12,884 bases of DNA from an uncultured Actinomycetes bacterium (GTDB lineage Bacteria; Actinomycetota; Thermoleophilia; Miltoncostaeales; Miltoncostaeaceae). The stretch is from contig CAIPNN010000163.1 in the NCBI GenBank assembly GCA_903866425.1, positions 1 through 12,884 on the forward strand. The letters run 5' to 3'. Each line of letters opens with the position of its first letter. Within the stretch, counting starts at the first letter, position 1. Both the position numbers and the translations under genes were made by a program. This document shows, in pieces, positions 6,448 to 12,884 of this stretch. The notes below the pieces were generated by a model. It ran no database searches. It was given only the letters and a program-made list of their open reading frames with translations, and was not told where the DNA came from.

Positions 6448-8336
6448 AAGTCGACCCCTGCCTGCGGCGGGTAGATGAGGGTCATGCGCTCAGTGCGCAG
6501 CAGGTTGGCCGGACGGGCAGGCATGCCCCGGGGGACGGGTGCACGCAGCACCAGTGGCGCATCAAGGAGCGCAGCCGGTATTCGGTAGCGCCCCTTGCCC
6601 CATGCCCCGGCCAAGCGGATCTCGGGGATGCGCGATGGCTTGAACAGCACCGAAAGCGTGCGCTCGCCAATGTCGGGCGACCAATGAACGCGGGCGAACA
6701 CGATGTGCCCGGCGCCCGCACGCGGAACATTGACCGGGCGTCCGGCGCGCGCCTCGGCCATGCCGATGAGCATGGGGGCGCCGCACCTGTTGACCGACCG
6801 CTCGAGCAACTGCCAGCGCGTGGTGCTGACCACCGGCACGTATCGGCACAGAAGTGCGAGGTTCTCGTCGGGCGATTGCCAGATGGGCGACTGCGAATCG
6901 GTGCGCTTGACGTTGGCGCGGAGCACATACCGGGGCGCTGACGAGCCCCGAAGCGCGTCACCGTTCACGTGGTCGAGCGCGGTGGTCCCTGTGGAGAACG
7001 ACTGAAACTGCGGCAGGGGATGCCAATTGAGTCCATAGGTCCACGCAACCGCGACCTCAAATGGCGTGATGTGCACGCCATCCTTCCCGATGCGCCGCAG
7101 GATGGCAGGGGGCACCTTCAGCCGATCGCGCAGGCGCTGCCGGTCAACCGCGTACTCGTCGGCCCGCGCGGACGCGTCCGCCATCATTTCCGCCTGTATC
7201 CACGCGCTCTGGGGCCGCCCGCGTGGATCGAGCAGGTGCGCGGTGGGTTCGGACGTCGACTGGATCGCGAAGAAGAGTCCGACGATGGCCAGAACAACTC
7301 CCGCGATGCGCAGGGCTGGTTCCCGCCATACCACGACGGCAGGCAGCACCCCGATGCTGGCGATGGCGAATGGGGCATGTGAGTCGTGACGCACGAAGCC
7401 ATGCTTGAACGTGGCCCACACACCGAGCGCGAGCACCGCAGAGAGGGCGAGCCGCTGCACCATGGGGCGCGTGCGCCAGGCGTAGGCGCTCAGTGCCAGC
7501 AGGCCCACGGCGAGCGGCAGAAAGACGGCGTACTCCCACGCACGCCCTGGCTGCTCAAGCATGGTGGCCCCGGAGTAGCCACTGACGATTTCCGCCGACC
7601 ATGCGATCCAGCGGGGGATGTCCGCGGGGCTATTGCCCGTGGCCAGCCAGAGCACCGAAGTGGTCACGACGCCCGACCCGGCCCATACGGCGAAAGCCCT
7701 GCCCCGGCCCTGCACCCAGGCCGTCACACCCAGCACGGCGATGGCAATTATTCCGCCGTCGAGCTTGATGAGCAGGAGCATTCCCGTGGCCACGCCCATG
7801 AGGCCGGACGAGATGAGCACCCACCGCCTTGTGCGACACGGCTGCTGAATGAACAGCAGGGCCACTACAAGCGCAAGAAGGCCGCCGATCTCTGAGGGGA
7901 AGGTGAAGAACAGCGCGGCTCCCACATAGGCAATGGGCACGGCGATGAGGCCATTGCCGAAGGCGCGCCGACCACCCACGACCAGCCCGAGGATGAGCAG
8001 TGCACGCATCGCGAAGGTGGCAATGAAGGCCAGCGCGTACGTGGGCCCGGTGACCAGCAGCGGAAACACGAGAAAGCCGAGCGGCCCGTAGGTGAAACCG
8101 ATCTCGCGCCCAAAGGCCATGCCCTGGTCGGCAGCCAGATGGAGCGCGATCTGCCACGAACCATCAAGGCCATCCTGTGGCGATACCCACAGCGATGGCC
8201 ACGTCATCACGTTGATCGCGAGTGCCACGGCCACCATTGCCACCAGGCGCAGGGCCCGGTGTGCACGCCAAAAGGCGGCGATACGGCGCCCTTGTTCGAC
8301 GGCCCACGAGGGCTGTGTGGTGGTGGTCTCCTGCAC
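6420..8336 (-). CDS. Large polytopic membrane protein with FTYGPLGF motif, GT-C-like
   Basis: The product has 638 residues from GTG 8336. GGAGAGG lies immediately upstream (8338-8344), close to but slightly tight for that start. Residues about 30-360 contain some nine to eleven hydrophobic spans; residues 361-638 form a soluble C-terminal domain. Conspicuous motifs are DGLDGSW (55-61) and GREIGFTYGPLGFL (76-89) in the first loop, LLIKLDGG (188-195), and FKHGFVRHDSH (310-320). The acidic first loop (Asp55, Asp58) after span one fits the GT-C layout. I know the FTYGPLGF and FKxxFVRHD motifs from an uncharacterised family of bacterial membrane proteins, so function is inferred only as sugar transfer or envelope polymer assembly. 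It converges on, and overlaps by 28 bases, a second GT-C-like gene, and starts 19 bases from the divergent aminotransferase. Confidence 0.85.
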   Translation of the reverse strand: MQETTTTQPSWAVEQGRRIAAFWRAHRALRLVAMVAVALAINVMTWPSLWVSPQDGLDGSWQIALHLAADQGMAFGREIGFTYGPLGFLVFPLLVTGPTYALAFIATFAMRALLILGLVVGGRRAFGNGLIAVPIAYVGAALFFTFPSEIGGLLALVVALLFIQQPCRTRRWVLISSGLMGVATGMLLLIKLDGGIIAIAVLGVTAWVQGRGRAFAVWAGSGVVTTSVLWLATGNSPADIPRWIAWSAEIVSGYSGATMLEQPGRAWEYAVFLPLAVGLLALSAYAWRTRPMVQRLALSAVLALGVWATFKHGFVRHDSHAPFAIASIGVLPAVVVWREPALRIAGVVLAIVGLFFAIQSTSEPTAHLLDPRGRPQSAWIQAEMMADASARADEYAVDRQRLRDRLKVPPAILRRIGKDGVHITPFEVAVAWTYGLNWHPLPQFQSFSTGTTALDHVNGDALRGSSAPRYVLRANVKRTDSQSPIWQSPDENLALLCRYVPVVSTTRWQLLERSVNRCGAPMLIGMAEARAGRPVNVPRAGAGHIVFARVHWSPDIGERTLSVLFKPSRIPEIRLAGAWGKGRYRIPAALLDAPLVLRAPVPRGMPARPANLLRTERMTLIYPPQAGVDFYEVPIRPR

Positions 8337-8355
8337 GCCTCTCCGTTCCCCGGCG

Positions 8356-9768
8356 ATGCCACGCTACCTTCCCACCGTGGACTTCGATCTCAAATCTGTT
8401 GTCGCCGCGCGTCTGGGCGAGAATTACGAACTGCACGAGCAGTACGTCAACCCCACGCTCGTTGATGTTTTCCGCACCATCGGGTTCGACCGGGTGTACT
8501 CGCGGGGCGAGGGCGCGTACCTCTGGGACCGCGAGGGCACGAAGTACCTCGACATGCTCGGCGGCTTCGGCGTCGCCGCAGTGGGGCGCAATAACCCGGT
8601 GGTTGCCGGCGCCATCCGCGACGTGCTCGACATGGACCTGCCCAACATGGTGCAGATGGACTGCGCCCTGCTGTCGGGCCTGCTGGCCGAAGCCATTGTG
8701 CAGCGCACCCCCGATCATCTCGATGCCGTGTATTTCTGCAACTCGGGCACCGAATCGGTGGAGGCAGCGCTCAAGTTCGCGCGCGCCGCGACCGGACGTG
8801 ACCGCATCACCCACTTCACCGGCGGCTGGCACGGGCTGACCCTCGGCGCGTTGTCAGCTATGGGCAACGACGAGTTCCGCGAGGGGTTCGGTCAGTTGCT
8901 CGCAGGTGACGAGGTGGCGGCCGGAGACCTGGTGGGCCTCGAGCGGGTACTGGCCCGTGAGGAAACCGCGGCGGTCATCATGGAGTGCGTCCCCGGGCAC
9001 AGCGTGGTGATTCCGGAGGACGGATTTCTGCAGGGCGTTCAGGACCTGTGCCGGCGCCACGGCACCCTGCTCATCTGCGATGAGGTGGCAACCGGTTGGG
9101 GCCGCACCGGTCGCATGTTCGCCTTCCAGCACTGGGGCCTTGAGCCCGACATCATCTGCACCAGCAAGGCGCTCTCGGGTGGCTACGTGCCCGTGGCGGC
9201 GATGGTGTGCCGCAGGTCCATCTACCGCGCGGTGTTCAGCAGCATGGAACGCTGCTGGGTGCACTCATCCAGCTTCGGGCGCAACAACCTGGCCATGGCC
9301 GCGGGACTCGCCACGCTGCATGTGCTCGACGCCGACGACATGGTGAACAGAAGCGCCGTGCAGGGACGCCGGCTGGTTGACCAGATCAACGCCCTGAGGG
9401 ATCGCCACGACACCCTCAAGGAAGCCCGCGGCATGGGCTGCATGGTGGCAATCGAGCTGCAGGCGCCCCGAGGCGCGGCACGCAAGGCCGCGTGGCGTGC
9501 CATGCGCGCGGCGCACGAGAGCCTGTTCCCGCAGATGGTGGTCATCCCGATGCTCGACCGGCATCACGTGCTCACGCAGGTCACCGGGAGCCACGGGGCA
9601 ATCATCCGCCTTCTCCCCCCCTACGTCATCAGCAACGACGACATCCACTGGTTCACCGATGCGCTGGATGACGTGCTCGGCCGCGTTCACCGAATTGCCG
9701 GGCCCATGGTGGGCATCGGCCGCAATGCACTGCGCGCGAAAATGCGCGAACGGAGCCGTGCGGAGTAG
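8356..9768 (+). CDS. Class III PLP-dependent aminotransferase
   Basis: The product has 470 residues from ATG 8356. The open frame reaches up to 8092, but that part is antisense to the membrane-protein gene. GTG 8377, seven codons later, is an alternative start. The fold-type I signatures are complete: NSGTES (129-134, PLP phosphate cup), GGWHG (156-160), LLICDEVATGWGRTG (238-252, Asp242 on the pyridine nitrogen), CTSKALSGG (268-276, Lys271 the Schiff-base lysine) and IIRLLPPYV (416-424). The family (acetylornithine, GABA, putrescine and relatives) moves an amino group from an amine or omega-amino acid to 2-oxoglutarate or pyruvate. Two spots deviate: ECVPGHS (210-216) replaces the common EPIQG-type loop, and HSSSFGRN (303-310) has Ser where most have Thr touching the PLP phosphate across the dimer. 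The substrate is unknown. It stands alone, divergent from 8336 and followed by a tRNA. Confidence 0.93.
   Translation: MPRYLPTVDFDLKSVVAARLGENYELHEQYVNPTLVDVFRTIGFDRVYSRGEGAYLWDREGTKYLDMLGGFGVAAVGRNNPVVAGAIRDVLDMDLPNMVQMDCALLSGLLAEAIVQRTPDHLDAVYFCNSGTESVEAALKFARAATGRDRITHFTGGWHGLTLGALSAMGNDEFREGFGQLLAGDEVAAGDLVGLERVLAREETAAVIMECVPGHSVVIPEDGFLQGVQDLCRRHGTLLICDEVATGWGRTGRMFAFQHWGLEPDIICTSKALSGGYVPVAAMVCRRSIYRAVFSSMERCWVHSSSFGRNNLAMAAGLATLHVLDADDMVNRSAVQGRRLVDQINALRDRHDTLKEARGMGCMVAIELQAPRGAARKAAWRAMRAAHESLFPQMVVIPMLDRHHVLTQVTGSHGAIIRLLPPYVISNDDIHWFTDALDDVLGRVHRIAGPMVGIGRNALRAKMRERSRAE
8365..8370 (+). promoter_or_regulatory. Candidate -10 element for a leaderless aminotransferase transcript
   Basis: TACCTT (TAnnnT) ends 6 bases before GTG 8377. 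Transcription from such a site would begin at that GTG and give a leaderless message, common in actinobacteria. No Shine-Dalgarno sequence precedes either ATG 8356 or GTG 8377, which fits. No good -35 is seen. If correct, the protein starts VDFDLKSVV and is 463 residues long. Confidence 0.3.
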
Positions 9769-9778
9769 CCCTGTTTGC

Positions 9779-9784
9779 TACCGT
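9779..9784 (+). promoter_or_regulatory. Candidate -10 element for the tRNA
   Basis: TACCGT, in the context GCTACCGT, lies 26 bases before the tRNA and just after the aminotransferase stop. It would give a 5' leader of about 20 bases, trimmed by RNase P. The -35 region (about 9756-9761) is not recognisable, so this is weak. Confidence 0.25.
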
Positions 9785-9810
9785 CCCGCGCCGCCGCAGA
9801 TGCGGCATCT

Positions 9811-9884
9811 GGCGGAGTAGCTCAGCTGGTTAGAGCAGCGGAATCATAATCCGCGTGTCGGGGGTTCGAGTCCCTCCTCCGCTA
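9811..9884 (+). tRNA. tRNA-Met(CAU), elongator type
   Basis: The 74-nucleotide cloverleaf folds cleanly. The acceptor is GGCGGAG / CTCCGCT, with a G1-U72 wobble. The D-stem is GCTC/GAGC around AGCTGGTTA, the anticodon stem is GCGGA/TCCGC with loop ATCATAA (anticodon CAT, T33 in place), and the T-stem is GGGGG/CCCTC with loop TTCGAGT. Discriminator A73 is followed by CTTC, so the CCA tail is not encoded and must be added enzymatically. The anticodon stem lacks the three G-C pairs of initiator tRNA, and the 1-72 pair is not the initiator C-A mismatch, so this is the elongator. A lysidine-modified tRNA-Ile(CAU) is the alternative, but the body matches actinobacterial elongator Met as I know it. 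Confidence 0.95.
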
Positions 9885-10038
9885 CTTCCTCCCTGCATTC
9901 CTCGATCTTTATCTCAGACTGCGCACCCGCGCGGCGGTCCCCACTGTTCGTCGCTCTGCCGGTGGCCATCGCAGGCGCCGTGCACGCGGTTGCCACTTGG
10001 CGGCCCGTCCTTCAGCGCCTCTACGGGACCGACGCCGA

Positions 10039-10084
10039 GTGCCGCCCCCCCCATTTGCGGGGGGCGCTCCCCCCCCTGCGGCAC
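10039..10084. repeat. C/G-run inverted-repeat element with competing hairpins
   Basis: Outer arms GTGCCGC (10039-10045) and GCGGCAC (10078-10084) are perfect inverted repeats. Inside are an 8-C run (10045-10052), a 6-G run (10059-10064) and another 8-C run (10069-10076). The G run can pair with the first C run as an 8-bp stem, CGCCCCCC (10043-10050) with GGGGGGCG (10059-10066), or with the second C run as a 6-bp stem with loop CGCT. The foldings are mutually exclusive. No T-run follows, so it is not a classic terminator; it could be a U-less terminator for the tRNA, a leader switch or a cruciform. Confidence 0.5.
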
Positions 10085-10216
10085 ACAGAGACCCATCCCA
10101 CGGACGGCGACTGGCGCGGGGATGCGCCTTAGCGTGCCCCCCATGGTCGTGTAACGGCTTGATTCTCGTGCCCTCCCTGTTAGGGGGCGGTAAGGGATTC
10201 ATGCAGATGTTGTTGT

Positions 10217-10232
10217 CACGACGACTCACGAC
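10217..10232 (+). repeat. CACGAC direct repeat, one helical turn apart
   Basis: CACGAC occurs at 10217-10222 and again at 10227-10232, a 10-base period, just upstream of the peroxidase ribosome binding site. It could be a regulator site or chance. Confidence 0.25.
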
Positions 10233-10236
10233 TTGC

Positions 10237-10241
10237 AGAGG
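10237..10241 (+). promoter_or_regulatory. Ribosome binding site of the peroxidase gene
   Basis: AGAGG lies 9 bases before ATG 10251. It supports this start, as does the signal peptide that begins at once after it. Confidence 0.55.
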
Positions 10242-10250
10242 CTCGCCGCA

Positions 10251-12884
10251 ATGGACCGCATCCCACTTCGCACGCGTCCCCTACGAGCGCTCGCGTGGGT
10301 TGCCGGCATCGGCGCGGTGCTCGGGTCATCCCTCGTGGTGGGCGTCAATGCGGCAGTCCCCGCCGCGGTCCCGTCGTCGCCGGCCACTGAGTTCAACATC
10401 AGCGTGTCGGACCTCAAGTTCATCCTCGCCCAGGTTGAGGTTGCCGACGCACACCGCGCCACCGGTACCTGCGGGCCGGCCCCCCTGACGCTGGCGAACT
10501 GCGTTCAGCCAGGCACGGACCCACACTCGCCGGGTTCAGCCCTCCCAACCGATATCGCCGATGCGCGCCTGCCCCACGGCCTCCGCCAGGTTGACGGCCG
10601 CAACAACAACCTGCTGAGCGGGTTCTCGCCCTGGAATGGCGCGGGCTACGGCGCGCCCACCGGGAACTCGCGCTGGGGCGCAGCCGACCAGCCCTTCTCG
10701 CGACTGACCCCTGCTCGCTGGCGCGGCGGCCTTGATACGTCTGCATGGCCCACCGGCTGCGTTGCGGGCCCGTCGTTCTGCATCCCGTCTCCTGCTGGCA
10801 CGTACAACCCGTCGGCACGCCCCACGTCGGTTGTGGATCCCACACCGCGCATGGCCAGCAACCTCATCGCCGACCAATCCTCGTGCAACCCGGCCGCTGT
10901 GGCCGCAGGTGGCGCGGGTGAGCCGTGCGGGGGCACCAAGGACGACCCCAGCATCAACGTGCCGAACACCGCCACCAATGGAGTCGGCGCACCGTCGAAT
11001 GGTCTGTTCACGCTATTTGGACAGTTCTTCGACCATGGGCTCGACCTCGTGGGCAAGACCTCGCGCGAGGCAGTGGTGGTGCCTCTGGCATCCGACGACC
11101 CGCTCTATGTGCCCGGATCACCGAACAACTTCATGATCGTCAGCCGCACAGTGCTCGGGTCGGGCGGGGCGGGCGACAACTCCACCACCCCATGGATTGA
11201 CCAGAACCAGACGTACACCTCGCACCCCTCACACCAGGTGTTCCTGCGGGCCTTCGCCTGCGGCACCCCTGGCGCCGCAGGCGCCACGTGCACATCTGGT
11301 GCACCACCGGTGACGACGGGCGCCCTGCTGGACAGTCCCACCATCGCCCACAACATCGCTAACTGGGCCGATGTGAAGCAGCAGGCGAAGGCGAAGCTCG
11401 GCATTCTTCTGAGCGACTACGACGTGACCAATGGGCCCCTGATCGTGACCGACGAATACGGCCGCTTCATCCCGGGCCCCACGGGATTCCCCATGCTGGT
11501 GAATGCCGACGGCGTGACGCTGACCGAGGGCAACCCCGCAAGCCCGGTGGAAACCGTCGATCTGAAGCAGAGCAATGCGGCTGGCACGGGCCCCAAGGAT
11601 CTGGTGCGTCGCACGGGTCACGCATTCCTCGATGACATCGCGCACGGCGCGGCGCCCGCCTACGGGCAGGTGAGCGGCACTAGTGACTGGGTGGCCCAGC
11701 ACAACGTGCCGAGCCTCGAGCGCCACTTCATCACCGGAGACGGGCGCGGTAACGAGAACATCGGCCTCACTGCGATCCACACGGTGTTCCATAGCGAGCA
11801 CAACCGGGTGGCCCAGCAGATCGAGGCACTCGTCGCGACACCTGGCAACGAGGCTGCCACCGCAACCGCGAGCGCATTCGCGTACACCGACTGGCGGGTT
11901 GCTCCCAACGCGGGTGCCGCCTTCAACGGCGAGCGCATCTTCCAGGCCGCCCGCCTGGTGACCGAGATGCAGTACCAGCACCTGGTGTTTGAGGAGTTCG
12001 CACGCCGGGTGCAGCCCGCGGTGCGGCCGTTCAACGCCTACGACCCCACGCTCGACCCGACCATCACGGCCGAGTTTGCACACGCGGTCTACCGATACGG
12101 GCACTCGCAACTCACTGAGACCATCGCCCGGCGCGCAGACGACGGCAGCGATACGTCAATCCGCCTGATCGACGGCTTTCTCAACCCTGCGGCGTTCAAC
12201 GACGTCGACGGCCAGCAGATCAATGGCGGCGAGGCCGCCGGCCAGATCGTGCGCGGAATGTCGGGGCAGACGGCCAACGAGATCGACGAGTTCGTCACGG
12301 GCGCGCTTCGCAACAACCTCCTGGGGCTCCCGCTCGATCTGGCGACCCTCAACCTGGCCCGCGGGCGCGATACCGGCGTGGCGTCACTCAACGATGTGCG
12401 CCGTGAGCTCTTCGCGCCGACCCAGAGCCCCGCCCTCAAGCCCTATGCATCGTGGAACGACTTCCGCACTGGGCTCCGGCACCCGGCCTCGATCGTCAAC
12501 TTCATCGCCGCCTACGGGACACACCCGAGCATCACCGGAGCCACCACCCGCGCCGCCAAGCGCGCCGCGGCACAGGCGCTGCTTGACAACACCGTGCCCG
12601 ATGCCGCGCAGTTCCTCACCAGTACGGGCGCTTTTGCACCGGATGCCAACACCGGTAAGGCACCCACGGGCATCGAGGACATTGACCTGTGGAACGGGGG
12701 CCTGGCGGAGCGGCGCACCGTTTTCGGCGGACTGCTCGGCAGCACCTTCGACACCATCTTCCGCCGGCAGATGGAGCACCTGCAGGAGAGCGACCGCATG
12801 TACTACCTGGGTCGCCTTGCGGGCACCAATCTGCTGGGCCAGATCGAGGCGAGCTCGCTGTCCGACATGATCACGCGCAACACC
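10251..12884 (+). CDS. Secreted animal-type haem peroxidase (3' end off the right edge)
   Basis: The frame is open for 878 codons to the window end; the C-terminus is missing. The signal peptide has basic residues to Arg12, a hydrophobic core at about 13-32 and a VNA/A cleavage site near 34. Residues 48-72 (FNISVSDLKFILAQVEVADA and following) match the N-terminal segment of bacterial peroxidases of the peroxidase-cyclooxygenase superfamily. GQFFDHGLDL carries distal His262 and Asp261, equal to myeloperoxidase His95 and Asp94. GRGNENIG holds Arg499 and Glu502, equal to Arg239 and Glu242, with Asn503 at the Met243 position. HTVFHSEHNRVAQQI and GERIFQAARLVTEMQYQHLV follow; RYGHS (His618) is the proximal haem ligand; LNLARGRDTG matches the conserved RxRD turn. 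These enzymes use hydrogen peroxide to oxidise halides, thiocyanate or organic substrates outside the cell. Both ester-forming acids are kept, so covalent haem is plausible. The family's calcium aspartate after the distal His is Gly263. The gene stands alone after a structured leader. Confidence 0.93.
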   Translation, partial: MDRIPLRTRPLRALAWVAGIGAVLGSSLVVGVNAAVPAAVPSSPATEFNISVSDLKFILAQVEVADAHRATGTCGPAPLTLANCVQPGTDPHSPGSALPTDIADARLPHGLRQVDGRNNNLLSGFSPWNGAGYGAPTGNSRWGAADQPFSRLTPARWRGGLDTSAWPTGCVAGPSFCIPSPAGTYNPSARPTSVVDPTPRMASNLIADQSSCNPAAVAAGGAGEPCGGTKDDPSINVPNTATNGVGAPSNGLFTLFGQFFDHGLDLVGKTSREAVVVPLASDDPLYVPGSPNNFMIVSRTVLGSGGAGDNSTTPWIDQNQTYTSHPSHQVFLRAFACGTPGAAGATCTSGAPPVTTGALLDSPTIAHNIANWADVKQQAKAKLGILLSDYDVTNGPLIVTDEYGRFIPGPTGFPMLVNADGVTLTEGNPASPVETVDLKQSNAAGTGPKDLVRRTGHAFLDDIAHGAAPAYGQVSGTSDWVAQHNVPSLERHFITGDGRGNENIGLTAIHTVFHSEHNRVAQQIEALVATPGNEAATATASAFAYTDWRVAPNAGAAFNGERIFQAARLVTEMQYQHLVFEEFARRVQPAVRPFNAYDPTLDPTITAEFAHAVYRYGHSQLTETIARRADDGSDTSIRLIDGFLNPAAFNDVDGQQINGGEAAGQIVRGMSGQTANEIDEFVTGALRNNLLGLPLDLATLNLARGRDTGVASLNDVRRELFAPTQSPALKPYASWNDFRTGLRHPASIVNFIAAYGTHPSITGATTRAAKRAAAQALLDNTVPDAAQFLTSTGAFAPDANTGKAPTGIEDIDLWNGGLAERRTVFGGLLGSTFDTIFRRQMEHLQESDRMYYLGRLAGTNLLGQIEASSLSDMITRNT

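Larger units (their letters stand above)
9885..10250. other. 366-base gene-free stretch before the peroxidase
   Basis: No ORF with a credible start, composition and ribosome binding site is seen on either strand. The stretch holds the C/G-run inverted-repeat element (10039-10084), a small hairpin GCCCTC / GGGGGC at 10170-10188 with a 7-base loop and one G-T pair, and a CACGAC direct repeat (10217-10222, 10227-10232). It probably contains the tRNA termination region and the promoter and leader of the peroxidase. TAACGG at 10152-10157 resembles a -10 only loosely. Confidence 0.6.

Noticed and set aside
8092..8355. Upstream extension of the aminotransferase frame
   Set aside because: The extra 88 codons are antisense to the N-terminal spans of the membrane-protein gene and do not resemble an aminotransferase N-terminus.
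9790..9806. Hairpin GCCGC / GCGGC between the aminotransferase and the tRNA
   Set aside because: A 5-bp stem with a 7-base loop and no T-run is too weak to call a terminator; it may simply be tRNA leader.
9860..9885. tRNA 3' end as an integration (att) site
   Set aside because: I found no second copy of the tRNA 3' segment in the window and no integrase or phage gene downstream, so there is no support for an integrated element.
9962..10132. Possible small ORF from GTG 9962 with a hydrophobic start (VAIAGAVHAVATWRPVLQRL)
   Set aside because: The start resembles a membrane segment, but there is no ribosome binding site, the frame runs through the C/G-run element, and the tail is low-complexity. 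It might be a gene remnant, but there is not enough to call it.
11229..12110. Minus-strand open frame of 293 codons
   Set aside because: It is antisense to the haem-peroxidase core, including the Arg499/Glu502 and proximal-His motifs. The product has no recognisable domain.

Overview
The window is GC-rich throughout, with several GTG starts and tightly packed genes. The elongator tRNA-Met resembles actinobacterial ones, and there is a bacterial animal-type haem peroxidase. Together these suggest a high-GC Actinomycetota bacterium; Thermoleophilia or a related uncultured lineage is possible, but nothing here fixes the class. I see no insertion sequence, phage gene, CRISPR array or integrase.

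Layout, left to right. (1) A secreted protein on the minus strand with two DUF11-like beta-sandwich modules runs off the left edge (1-1215). (2) A 139-base divergent spacer holds two perfect palindromes and a promoter-like hexamer. (3) A secreted 502-residue protein, probably a beta-propeller, lies on the plus strand (1355-2863). (4) A minus-strand pair follows: a SAM methyltransferase (3997-4797) translationally coupled through an ATGA overlap to an orphan branched-chain-amino-acid-type solute-binding protein (2879-4000). (5) Two large multi-spanning membrane proteins, probably of the GT-C glycosyltransferase type, converge and overlap by 28 bases (4858-6447 plus, 6420-8336 minus). (6) A class III PLP aminotransferase starts almost back to back with the second membrane protein (8356-9768 plus). 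(7) An elongator tRNA-Met(CAU) follows (9811-9884). (8) A 366-base gene-free stretch contains a C/G-run inverted-repeat element. (9) A secreted peroxidase of the peroxidase-cyclooxygenase superfamily runs off the right edge (10251-12884).

Apart from the methyltransferase/binding-protein pair, neighbouring protein genes alternate strand until 8356, so this is a chain of short, mostly one-gene transcription units rather than one pathway. The common theme is the cell envelope: four of the eight proteins have export signals and two more are polytopic membrane proteins. I do not see a convincing multi-gene new system. The points most worth a second look are the palindromes at 1242-1315, the G/C element at 10039-10084, the modified haem-ligand motif of the peroxidase, the orphan binding protein coupled to a methyltransferase, and the overlapping pair of GT-C-like genes. 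Both edge genes are incomplete, so they are easy to miss in ORF scans that require a stop codon.
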